A stretch of 64,000 nucleotides of DNA from Nipponacmea schrenckii (Eukaryota > Mollusca > Gastropoda > Lottiidae). Each line of letters begins with the position of its first letter. The first letter of the stretch is position 1. The translations under genes and the position numbers were made by a program. This document shows positions 21,891 to 32,033 of the stretch, one piece after another. Location: the NCBI GenBank assembly GCA_030562195.1, contig JAUJPP010000011.1:9362001-9426000 (forward strand), read 5' to 3'. The notes below the pieces were generated by a model. The model was given only the letters and a program-made list of their open reading frames with translations, ran no database searches and was not told where the DNA came from.

Positions 21891-22618
21891 TTAAACGCAC
21901 AACCACAACTCATAATCTATGTCTCCCCAAGAGCTTGAAGGATCACTTGCTTTCCTTAGCCTATAATGCTCATCGTATGATTTCCACCCAAGATTTTGTG
22001 CCCTTAATGATCCGATTCTTACTGATCTCATGTTTTTAAGGAGCTCCTGAGATTTGGTTGAATGATCTGATAGATAGACGCTCATGAATATGATAAAAGC
22101 ATCTGTCCATTTCTCAATGTCATAAATTTTTGAAGTAGTTTTAGGTTTAGACACCAGTTCTCCTTTTGATGTCAATGCAAGGTGCATTTCTTGTTGTTTA
22201 TGAGGAGCCACCAACAATATTGATAAGTCAATATACTCCCCATTGTAATTTTTTTGACGATTTGCTACAGAGACATTTAAACCGAGAGGAGAATGAATAC
22301 TAGCCACTGGCTCTGGGGTGTCAATTGCGCTTCTAGTTATGGAGGTGTTAGTTATTATTGGCAAATCAACCTGATCTCTCATTACCCCAAGTCTGATAGG
22401 TTTGTACATGTTCTGACAAAAACATTACCTGGCTCAATTTCTTGTTCAGTATTGGTGCCCTTGGGAGGGATTTCTACGGTATCTTGATTCACAATGTCAC
22501 TTTCATAAGAATCGGTGTTTAAACTAACACCATTCTGATTTGAAGGCTTTTGACGTGAATACGGACTGGTAGTTGACCTTGTAGACACCCTGCTTTGCTT
22601 TCCACGACCACGGCCCAT
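21891..22618 (-). pseudogene. Retroelement ORF1-like gene, one frameshift
   Basis: Minus-strand start MGRGRGKQSRVSTRSTTSPY at 22,618 gives a basic, low-complexity N-terminus. The frame ends near 22,382 and the adjacent frame (from 22,409) continues MYKPIRLGVMRDQVD to a helical region KIYDIEKWTDAFIIFMSVYL, LLKNMRSVRIGSLRAQN, GWKSYDEHYRLRKASD, SSSWGDIDYELWLCV and a stop at 21,891. The KWTDAFIIFMSVYL...YDEHYRLR...SWGxIDxELW pattern is one I associate with gag-like ORF1 proteins of invertebrate retroelements, probably tyrosine-recombinase ones. No RT or recombinase follows at lower coordinates, so only this ORF remains. Family placement is tentative. Confidence 0.5.
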
Positions 22619-23939
22619 TACTGCATAAAATGATTCAGAATTGTCTTCTATGATGTATTATTGGACTCATGAAAAAAATTTAAAACAAAACAAATATTTA
22701 AGATTATTTCCCAATCTACAGTGAGTTTAATAAGGCCTAGGATTACACTGATAGTGATACCAATAGCCACAGAATAGACTTAAACAAGTTTGACTATTTA
22801 GTTAAAACAGGGTAGGATTACATACTCAATCATACAAAATTCTAAATTAGCATGAGCAGCATGACCAATAGCCGTGGGGAATAACACTTTCACCATCCAA
22901 TCCATCTCTTTAAAGTTTAAAATATATTCTGCAACTTTGAACAAACATTAGACATTTTTTTATGCCATTTCATAATGAAATATTTCCTCATTTATTGATA
23001 TACTTCTTCATATTAAAATGTTTGTCATGTTTGCCTGTTTTATTAAACAGTTAAATTAATTTCTAATATTTGGACAGATGCAGCTTGGGGAAGGGTCAAG
23101 CCTTTGATAGCTTGGTATAGAGTCAGCAAGTTTGGACTTGATATATTTATCATACAATAACCGTCATTGTAAATTTTTACATTAAAAAAACTAAATTAAA
23201 ATAATGACAATGAATAATGACAGCCAACATTACTAAACTCGCATGTTAGATAATATTATGTAGATATGAATCTTACCTTACGAAAAAAAGACAGGTTTTG
23301 AATTTTATTGATTTATTATTATTGAATAAATTATGAATTGATTGTAAATATTCTTTTGTTATTGAATATATAAAGTTGTTATTGTTATAGAGTAATATTT
23401 ATTATTTCTCAACCATTCAAAGTACTAGTCAGTAGACGAACCCCCTATTGTGCACGCTGTTTTCCTGACTACAATAGACATGGACTAAGTTATAATCGTG
23501 CATACGAAATAATCGAAAACTTGCGACCTATTTGTCTAAATGCAAAATGACTTTGAAAAGAAATCCGATTATGGTATTATGTAGCAATACACATTACAAA
23601 AGGTCGATTTCTATGCGCTCAAGTGGAGTTAAGGTGAGATCACTAAGTGAATGGTAGTCAAGATTAATATGATTAGAAACAGGCTTGTCTTATTTTAAAT
23701 TCAATATCTGCGGGATTTGCTTCTCCGACATTTTGTTTGGGACATTTTTTACATGAAATTAAATGTATTACATTCGAGTTTTAACATGTTAGGTGTTCCT
23801 GGATCGGGTAACTTTTATTCGTAGTGTTCCTTTTAAAAAATCCGTTTCTTATATAAAGGGACAGGTTTTGCATCTGCTTGACATACATGGAGCCCTCCTT
23901 AAGCCTGAAGGTACTTCGGCATAAAGTCTATTTTTTTTA
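22619..23939. other. Unassigned AT-rich region
   Basis: No ORF over 60 codons, tandem repeat or RNA gene recognised. AT-rich runs at 23,280-23,400. Confidence 0.3.
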
Positions 23940-24950
23940 GCTGCTATCTGTGTTTAAGTAGAGTAGAGAATAGAGTACCCACGCTCTTTCAGTTTTGAAA
24001 AAAAATCGTACAGGCAAAATCAGAAGATCTTGTGCAAATTCAGTGAAATCGTAAAACTTGTGACTTAATTATACCAGAAAAGGCATGTTTTGGGTGAAAT
24101 GAGCTCTTATGCAAAGGTTGAGTCAAAACAATGAAAATATCATTTAATAGCGTCCGTAAAACAATGGGTTAAATGGACAAAGGGCGAATCGTTTGCCCAT
24201 GGCTGTTGTCGAGTATATTTAAATTTAAATCGTTGCGGCTATGTCAAATCTCTAATCGCTGTAGAATTGCATCGTCTGGTTAGTTTGGATCTAGGTTTGA
24301 AGGCCTTCGAAAAGCCAGAAATGTTATCGATATTGGTGTACATAGAAGTTACATCAATAGAAATTAAAATACCATTTGAAGGAACTTGAAGATTTTTATT
24401 TCATTTAAGTCATTTGTGTCCTTATGGTAGGCTCGATGTGACATGCTAGTTGTAGTAATCATGCTAGTGGTAGTTATCATACTAGTGGTAGTAATTATGC
24501 TAGTGATCAATGTATTCTGATATTGCATTATTAGGCATGTAAACATATCATTGGTAGGATTATTATAAATCTTAGGCAAAGTGTTTAAGTGTCTCTCACG
24601 GCAGTTAGGTTTGGCAGGTAGATAGTCATATTGTTTCTGTTTTATATGACTCGTTTTGACTAAATTGCCAAGAATGTTGTTTATCATATAAGCAGTTTCT
24701 TTAAAAAATTGGCTTTGGTAAAATAGCATAGTGTTTAGGATTAGTCAATTGATTCTCTGATTCTGAAATGTTATCCTTTTTATTCAGAATGATGCAACAT
24801 GAACCTGTGTCACTGTTTTTAATTACAAACCTAGTGTCTTGAGTACCTTTAACGCTTCACGTTCTACTCGCGTGAGATTGGCTTCTTGTGTGTTATGGAA
24901 AGATTTGCTATTTGGCTATTCATTCTTGCAAACACATTCAATATTTCAAG
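23940..24950 (-). pseudogene. Penelope-like retroelement remnant with internal deletion
   Basis: On the minus strand, scattered over several frames: EREALKVLKT-like start (near 24,860), TRFVIKNSDTGSCCIILNKK (near 24,830; the VIKxADKGxxxVV box in other members), SESENQLTNPKHYAI, YDYLPAKPNCRERHLNTLPK (near 24,610), and GILISIDVTSMYTNI (near 24,350; RT motif A, DVxSxYTNI). A late block KSSFHPKHAFSGIIKSQVLR follows near 24,100, so most of the palm including motif C is deleted. Order and spacing fit Penelope-like elements. The 18-bp repeat at 24,442 interrupts the gene after LPKI. Dead. Confidence 0.65.
24442..24511. repeat. 18-bp minisatellite, about four copies
   Basis: Units CATGCTAGTTGTAGTAAT, CATGCTAGTGGTAGTTAT, CATACTAGTGGTAGTAAT and a partial. 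It encodes a TTSMI repeat on the minus strand, an expansion inside the Penelope-like frame. Confidence 0.8.
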
Positions 24951-26989
24951 ATGGACGGCGGCTTGTTGACATTGCTGCTGAAGGGTAAGGCTTGCCAAAA
25001 TACCTTAAGAATACCTTAACAAATGGTTCTTCCTCCTAATGAGTGGGGACTGGTTGTCGTCGGTGGGTTGTTGGACGTTTCTTATGTTGGTGAAGCTGAT
25101 GGTTATCTCTTGGTGGTTAGGCTGTGTTGTAGGTAGGTCGACGGTTGTCTCTGAATGGGTAGGTATGTCCGTGATGGGGTTGAATATAAATGGCTGGGTT
25201 CGTTGGTGGAAGGCGATTGCTGGGTGGTAGAGGTCGAAGGAATACAGGGCCATGGTAGGTAACGTGATGTTGATTAGGTTGGCTATTAGTATTGCGATGT
25301 CTGGTAGTTGCAGAACATATTGCAAATAAATCGAGGTCAGACGGGGAATGTTCAGGTATAATTAAATAGATTGAAATTTTATATGCTAGCGTAAAATGGA
25401 ATTTTCATTAAAAAAACACTACAAATTTCCATCTGATATTCTTTACTCTTTCACTCATTCTTATCAAGATTATGGAAATCCACTGCACCGGCATTTTTTA
25501 TTTCTAGTTTTTGTTTTGGTCTATCACATACTGTATGTAATTTACCAAGTTTGCGTGAAACTAACTTTTATCTTCCTTCTAACACCTATTTTCCCTTTAA
25601 CATAGGATTGACTTCCTCGAAAATGCAGCCAATTCGTCTTAAGGGTAGTTTGTTTGATATGTAGATTATATAAACTTATATCACGTGCGTCTTTAGTTGT
25701 ATGGAAAAACATTGATATTAATACCCCTTCCACATTATTCTGCTCTACTATCGAGAGCACTATTGTGTCACCAAGGGAAAAATTCTATCGTCAGTATCAA
25801 AATTGAGAAGAATTGGAAATAATTAAACGTGAGTTTTTGTCTATATATATTTGTAATCTTTCTATGAAAGAAGGGGACGCTTAACACAACATTTATTTTA
25901 CTAATATAATTTAATATATTTAATGCGAGGTTTGGTACATTGAATATTTCAGACATATATTCTCCATTTGTTAAATACCATTCAGGAAAACATTTCAACC
26001 CAAAACTAGACCAAAATTTAAAGGGCGCCTCACAAAATTTGCCGATCTCGCCTGCGACGATTGCCGAATGTGTTTTGCATACTAAAGTTGATTCTGTGCA
26101 TATGAACAAAGATTTATGTCTGCAGGCGCCACTGCAAAAGGAGTATCATGTATTCTAGAAAGAGTGAACAAAAAAACAATTCATTAGTGTTTCTCGCCAA
26201 GAGTTTGCAAAACTAAGTTAGAAATCAGGACAACCTCTGATTTCGGCCTCCAAATAGTCAATGTCATAACAACCCTATAAATATTAAGTGTATTTTATAT
26301 AATTCAATCTGCCTCTTAACTTTAACGCCTTTAACAAGTCTATACATGTATGATACATTCACTATTATTGATATTAAATTTCGTAACTCTTTTTGGCCAG
26401 TTGAAATAAATAAAGGGCCCCCCTCCTCCAAACAGTACATATATATATACTAACTACATATATTTTGAGTCCGAAAATTTGATTTATTGCATAACATGTA
26501 ATATGTACGGTATAAACTTTACCGTTCAGACCAGGAACATCATTTGTGAAAGACTACGTGTGCCATTAGCGAAGACTTAGATAGATGTGCTAATGGAAAA
26601 TTTAAAATATTACCGTTCTTCAAATGGCCTGGCAAACGAAAGAATATCGAAAGGAACTAGAGAAGAAATTTATCAAAGTGTTCAACGCAAAATTAAATGC
26701 ATTTTAGTACGTGCTTAATAAACAATAGAGTCACAGCTTCCCCGTTACGACGTCCATAACGACATTACATATTTAGCCTTGAAAAGTCCCTTGAAGGATG
26801 AAAACGTTAGACTAAAAGATTTACCAAAAAATCTTCTTGTTATTGACTTTTTTATTTATAAATTAATATATATATTAAATCAATAAATAATGGAGTTCTT
26901 GCACTAATTCCACTATAAATTTGTTTCTAGGTTCTAACCTCTCATCAGGTGGAAATTAACTGATTTTTTGTTTTTTGTTTGTTACGGGG
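24951..26989. other. Unassigned region with short ORFs of no recognised family
   Basis: A 106-codon frame (25,325-25,005, -), an 88-113-codon pair on both strands at 25,768-26,158 and others lack family motifs, splice context or repeats. 26,620-26,720 has a short Lys/Glu-rich stretch on + (EYRKELEKKFIKVFNAKLNA) that could be an old exon or retroelement piece. Confidence 0.3.
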
Positions 26990-28589
26990 TGTCATGCTAC
27001 ACTTGTGCGTCACGTTTGCTGTTGTTCCATTTTCGTGCGGCGTAATGACTTCAGTAAGTAACAGAAAGAATGTTGGCACGTATTTACCAGTTCTGTTCTT
27101 GAATTAAGGGTTGCTAATTTTTTTTACCACTTCTCCTTGATAAATAGGTTATATCTTTTGGTCACGTTTGTATATGCTTTAGCATTCTTTAATAGCTTCT
27201 ATTTTATTGTGTAGTTTATGTCTTTGTCCGTTAGCGACCATACATATTTACTCGATTCGGTTTGGTTTCGGTATATTGTTTGTTGTTGAATAAAGATGTG
27301 TGGTTTGCATACCGAAGCTTAAATGTTGTACTTGTAAGTCCTATGTATGTCTGTTCGTGGTTGTTGTGTCGTTATAGTGTCTTGTTATATAATTTCCTCA
27401 GCTAGACAGTTTCATTGTAATGGGCAGTCGTTTGTTTTGCGGCAGTTACGTGTTCTTGCTTTCTTCTTCTCGTATGAGCTTTTATCGTTATTATTCAGCG
27501 TCATTTTGTTATGTGCGTTCACTAGTTGTTTGACATTTGGCATACATGAATAAGATAATTTGATGGTGTTTCTGTTGAAGATTTTCCGTAGCTTGTGTCC
27601 TGTCGGAAATGATTCGTCGATATCTTTAAGAATTTCTTTCCTATATTGGTTTCAACTGATTGGTCGTAAGGTGGGTTAAACCATATTATGTTTCTCGCTC
27701 TTTTCTTTTGCTTACGTCTCTTCTTTGTCGCTGTGGCTCATATTCTAATTTTTAAGCGTAGCCGCTTTCATGTAGGGTCTTCTGGTAGGTAGGTGTTGCC
27801 TCGTCGAACACTTCCTTGTTGGAGGATATTGTTGAAAGTCGCTTGTTAATGCTTTTTTTTTTGTATAGCTTTGATTATACTTTGTGGGTGACTACTGTTT
27901 ACGTTTATATGTAGATAGTGGGTTGTCATTCGGCCTGTTATAAGGTGAATATGTTCCAGTGTTTAAGTCAAGTGTAGTGTCCAGGTAACTTGTTGTCTTT
28001 TAGTTTGCGTCAATTGTTACTTTGCTGTAAATAATTTGCATATTTTCTTCTTCATATTTTCTATTTCCCTTGGTAATATGTCGCTAACTGCCAGTCCACC
28101 GTCTCTGTATAGTCCCATACTTGCGTCGAACACGGATTTCAATTAGTGCAGAAGGTATTAGACGACCAGTTCGCACCATCCTATGACACCATTGCGACAT
28201 CAAACCAGTTTTCATTTGGTGTTGACTTGGTCCATGGGGAGTTTTTGTTGATCAACACTGTCTTTTTGTCATGGATGATGATGTATTTTTCATGATCGTT
28301 TATTGTGTCGTATTCTGGGGCAAACGATCAACGATATCGAAACATATAAGGAGTGTTGTGGTTTGTTTGGTATGTCTTTAAACCGATTACCTCATGCGTA
28401 CTTCTCCAAATATTAAGACCTGTTTCCTTCCGTACATTATCAATGACTCTCTCTAGTATTTGTTTGCTATTTTTTGCCAATTTCCGATTTTGAAGGGTTA
28501 ATTAGTCTGCATTGTAGTGAGTTTTGGAAATTTGGTTTGTGGTCTTTCGGTGTAACGAATGATTCTTTTTTAGCCATGGATTCTGCTAA

Positions 28590-28620
<31 letters not shown>

Positions 28621-28740
28621 ATAACCTGTATGATTTTTGGATGTTTTTGTTCAATAAAGAGCTGTACGTACCTGGATTTAATTTGTAGAAATTCATTGTC
28701 TTATCTGCTCTTACAAACACCTTTTCTTTCTTTTTAAAGT
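26990..28740 (-). pseudogene. Penelope-like RT with C-terminal GIY-YIG nuclease, heavily decayed
   Basis: Read from 28,740 on the minus strand in many frames: [79 protein letters not shown] (28,110); NIIWFNPPYDQSVETNIG; KFLKI...FPTGHKLRKIF; SYSCMPNVKQLVNAHNKMTL. Cysteines in RNCRKTNDCPLQ...CLAE follow near 27,450. Then EQTYIGLTSTTFKLRYANHT (near 27,330), which is the GIY-YIG core (YIGLT) with the conserved Arg, and finally LNSRTELVNTCQHS near 27,090. The RT motif C is degraded to YRDGG. Domain order RT then GIY-YIG fits endonuclease-bearing Penelope-like elements. A poly-A/T run at 28,590-28,617 breaks the gene. Nothing functional remains. Confidence 0.7.
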
Positions 28741-30364
28741 TTTGTATATCCTTCTGTTACCGTTGATGAAATGCATATATATATATAAATGCATAATCTG
28801 AATTGTATTTGACAAATACAATAATAATATATGATAGTAATTGAGTTTATTTCTAAGTGTCAAACCAAAAACATTACAATAAAATATCACAGTAAAATGT
28901 CACAAAAAAATTACAACTTGTAATGCTTTTTCCCACCATTATTGGTCTATGAGAACAAAACGTTTGTAAACAATTAAATATAATATGAAAAAGTGTATAG
29001 ACATACGGGTGCTTTAACTGCATGTAAAGATAAAAAAATAATTGCACTATGTAAATATATGTAAATAGCAATAGTAAAACGTACAATATATGATTTAAAA
29101 CTATGATTCAGTATTAAAATAAATTGAACTATATGAATGAAAATTATAAATAATTAATTTGACAAATACATCCGTGTGTTATAAATGTAAAACTATATTA
29201 TTTAAATTTTGAACTGGATGTTATAAACTGTTATGAGAAATGATAAGGTAAATAAAATAACGTTCTTACAATCAAAGGGTGTACACACTTTGTATGTTCA
29301 TCTTTCTTTGTTTCTTGTATTATAATGGCCGTGCTGTGTCTTGTATACAAGGTATAAAACGCATCAACTATATGACCCTTAAATGTTTTCCTCAACTGCA
29401 TAAAAGTCTTTACCAATGGGTCCACGTCAAACAATTAGGGGCAGATTGACTTAATGGAAGGATAATTGTGCTGTGGTATTCAAACTGCGACAACTCTGTC
29501 AAAGCCCAGTCTTAGTAGGCTTTTCAAAAAAAGAAAAAAAGAAAGAATTAATTAGGTGCGTTCTGACATGTCGTGAAAAGCGTTTTAAAATAGTATTTTT
29601 AAATTCAATACCAATGATGTGGGTAGTGGGGGATTACTTGGGTATTAGGGGTAAAAGCCGACACTGGACCGACTCTCCGACACTTGTGGTAGAAACAAAA
29701 AAACCTTTTGAATTTGGTTACATTATTATGTTGGTTTGACTATGTACAAGGTAAGAAAAGTTACTAGTGTCCGCGTGGGTAATACAAAATCCGATTATTC
29801 GCCCTTCATATTTCCATCAATTTTCGTTTATTACTATTGTACTTTTTTTGGTTTTGATTACATGCTATAATCTTCTCCCACGACCTTTTTATTTATGAAT
29901 AAGTGTTTTTATGAGACTACGTTCTTCACTCTCCGTGATCATATGAAAATCTGGCTCTATTTGTATCCGTGGAAATCAAATGATTCAAGATGTAAGGACC
30001 TACAATGAAGGAACAAGTACCAATTGGATTCACAAGATTGATGTATTGATGTAAAATTGGGTTCCTTTAAATAAGGCCAGTCGCAAATAGTTTTGAAGGC
30101 ACAATTCTTTTGACAAAATCTGTTTAAATGTTTGTAAACACCTATGGTTGAAACATCGAAAATAGAAAAGTCAAAAAATATTGAAAATGAGTAATTGTCC
30201 TCGATCTTGAAAACTCACCCAATTTAGAAGGCACAATTCTAGTCAGAGTTTGACAAAAATTAAAAATATTTTTCATTACCCCCTACCTCCTTCCTAAAGT
30301 TGAAAAGAAGTATATTACGTTGCCTGGAAAGCCTCCTTAATGCTTGACTGTACATCAACTTTAA
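28741..30364. other. Unassigned AT-rich region with old repeat fragments
   Basis: Short ORFs (29,086-28,874; 29,434-29,231; 29,473-29,739) have no recognised domains. 30,060-30,260 contains GAAGGCACAATTCT words twice, decayed monomers of the 145-type repeat. Confidence 0.35.
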
Positions 30365-30594
30365 AGGATTTGTGACATGTAACCTAAAATTCTCAGAATT
30401 GCCATGTAGATTTGTAGAAAATGATATAAAAAATCATTTAAAATACAAAAAATCTGGAATTTCTGTTATGATATATTTAAAAAAACGTATTTTTATTACA
30501 TTTCCGATTACTAAAACAAAATAATAAGCTAAGGCTCTGACGTCATCGAGTGACGTATAACCCAGAACAACTTTGTTAGCATAAACGTTCCAAA

Positions 30595-30867
30595 ATGGCC
30601 GAAACAAGCGATGAAAATACGTCCTTTTCAAGTGGGTCGAGTGAATTAATTCAAGAATTCGAGAATTCGGATGATGAACCATTAGACGAGGGTTTTTGTT
30701 TTGAAGCGCTCGATCATAATAAACCACCGTATTTATACGAACCAGATGCGTCCGATGACGACGAAGAAGATGGTGCTAGGCCCGATAATCGGCCAAACAG
30801 AATGTTTAGGCTCGAGTTAATTCACCGCCTATTGGGAATGCTTGCCACAGTTTCAATCAATCTATAA
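30595..30867 (+). CDS. Acidic N-terminal exon inside the Kolobok-like element
   Basis: 90 codons starting MAETSDENTSFSSGSSELIQ, then GFCFEALDHNKPPYLYEPDA, a DDDEEDGARP acidic run and NRMFRLELIHRLLG before a stop. The PPYLYEP word after an acidic Ser-rich start resembles the N-terminus of invertebrate proteins with a P2X7 intracellular-like cysteine domain, but the cysteine domain is not in this frame. No clear GT donor was chosen. The frame is intact as far as it goes. It is probably the first exon of one of the element's own genes, and the function is unknown. Confidence 0.5.
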   Translation: MAETSDENTSFSSGSSELIQEFENSDDEPLDEGFCFEALDHNKPPYLYEPDASDDDEEDGARPDNRPNRMFRLELIHRLLGMLATVSINL

Positions 30868-31393
30868 ATTAATTAATTCGGCCGTGAGACAAATTTCGTA
30901 TTTTTTAAATTAATTCAGTAGACTATTCAGAAATTCAAAATCAAAACACTGAACTGCCGTACCGTATTATTATGACCGAGTGTGAAACCATTTTTAATTA
31001 CGGTTTTCTCAATCAAAATAAAAGATTGTCATGAATTTCGACATAGATCTAAATGATTTCGGATATTTCTTACAAATTTATTATTTATTAAATTTATTAA
31101 TTAACTTGATTCTGCTGTATCTACTGTAGGCCTACTGTATATAATTACCGATCGAGCCGTGAATATCTGCAATACGTTATAAATAGCTATTTTTAGTAAC
31201 AACATTATACGATCATTGATTGGCTGATACTATACATTGAGCCAATCAGGTATCAGCATCTTGTCAATAATCATTTCTGTTTACCCGCATTTGTCATAAA
31301 ACGGAAAAATTGGGAAAATTATTTTAATTGTGAAGAAAATTATTTAAACGTAAGACTTGTAGTAGTAGTACTGTAGTGTAGTTTGAGCAAGGC

Positions 31394-31606
31394 CTATTCA
31401 TTCATACATTTTTGAATAATTCGAAAAGGAATCATCGGTAAAGTCCCTCTTACACAAAACACTAGTTCCTGTCGGTTTCCACTGGGCTCGCTTTCGGCTG
31501 AGAAAGCAGTCCATTTTCGTCCTCGAGACGGATCTTGAGGCCACCAGAACAATGAACGGTCACTTGTACTGCAATTGTAATAAACACACCGACTAGGCTT
31601 ACTCAA
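31394..31606 (-). pseudogene. THAP-type zinc finger of a Kolobok-like transposase, one frameshift
   Basis: Minus-strand MSKPSRCVYYNCSTSDRSLF has the first Cys pair (C-x4-C). WWPQDPSRGRKWTAF then matches the THAP F-P-x-D-P...K-W core. In the printed frame the expected C-x2-H end is spoiled (ELVFCVRGTLPMIPF). One frame over, the same DNA reads CKRDFTDDSFSNY, which is the THAP end with Asp in place of the zinc His. So a short indel and possibly a lost zinc ligand disable it. THAP domains bind the transposon ends in Kolobok and P elements. The catalytic domain is absent, so this is a non-autonomous derivative. Confidence 0.6.
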
Positions 31607-31864
31607 TTTATAAAATTATTATGTTATAAAGTTCCAAATAAATTATGAATAATTTTCTTGCGGTTGTAAACCGTTCTGGGTTCTACGTCATCGACGGAAA
31701 TTGGCGGAAATAGCCGAAGATTTATTGTGTTCACGAAAAAGGAAATTGTTGTGTTATAAAATCGTTCAAAAGACATATTTGCTCATTTTTTTTCAGATAA
31801 AATGTATTTTTATTCGTTAAATATGTTTAAAGCTGTAACTTTAAAGTTATACGTCACAAATCCT

Positions 31865-32033
31865 TTAAATACAATAAGGACTTGATTGAGACTACAAAAG
31901 TATTAATTATCTGAGCTAAATGATTTTTTTCCCTTTGGATTAAGTCATGTTTTTGAATATTTTGGTAATAATGTACTAATGATTTGAATTCTTATTTCAG
32001 TGTTTGTCACTGTGTGTAACGTAGAGAAGAAAG
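31865..32033 (+). promoter_or_regulatory. 5' flank/leader of the STRA6-like gene
   Basis: Only 169 bases separate the transposon end from the ATG. TTATTTCAG at 31,992-32,000 is a good 3' splice site, so the leader may begin at 32,001 with upstream leader exons elsewhere. No TATA or Inr could be assigned. Confidence 0.4.

Larger units (their letters stand above)
30365..31864. mobile_element. 1,500-bp Kolobok-like DNA transposon with TTAA flanks
   Basis: TTAA at 30,361-30,364 and 31,865-31,868 flank inverted ends AGGATTTGTGACATGTAAC and, on the other strand, AGGATTTGTGACGTATAAC (17 of 19 identical). The element is exactly 1,500 bp. It carries two converging gene pieces: an acidic N-terminal exon on + and a THAP zinc finger on -. 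TTAA target duplications plus a THAP finger point to Kolobok. piggyBac also uses TTAA, but its ends begin CCYT and it lacks THAP. Confidence 0.78.

Noticed and set aside
25005..25325. 106-codon minus-strand ORF, Pro/Thr-rich
   Set aside because: No family motif, no splice context, no relative in the window; composition explained by T/G-biased + strand.
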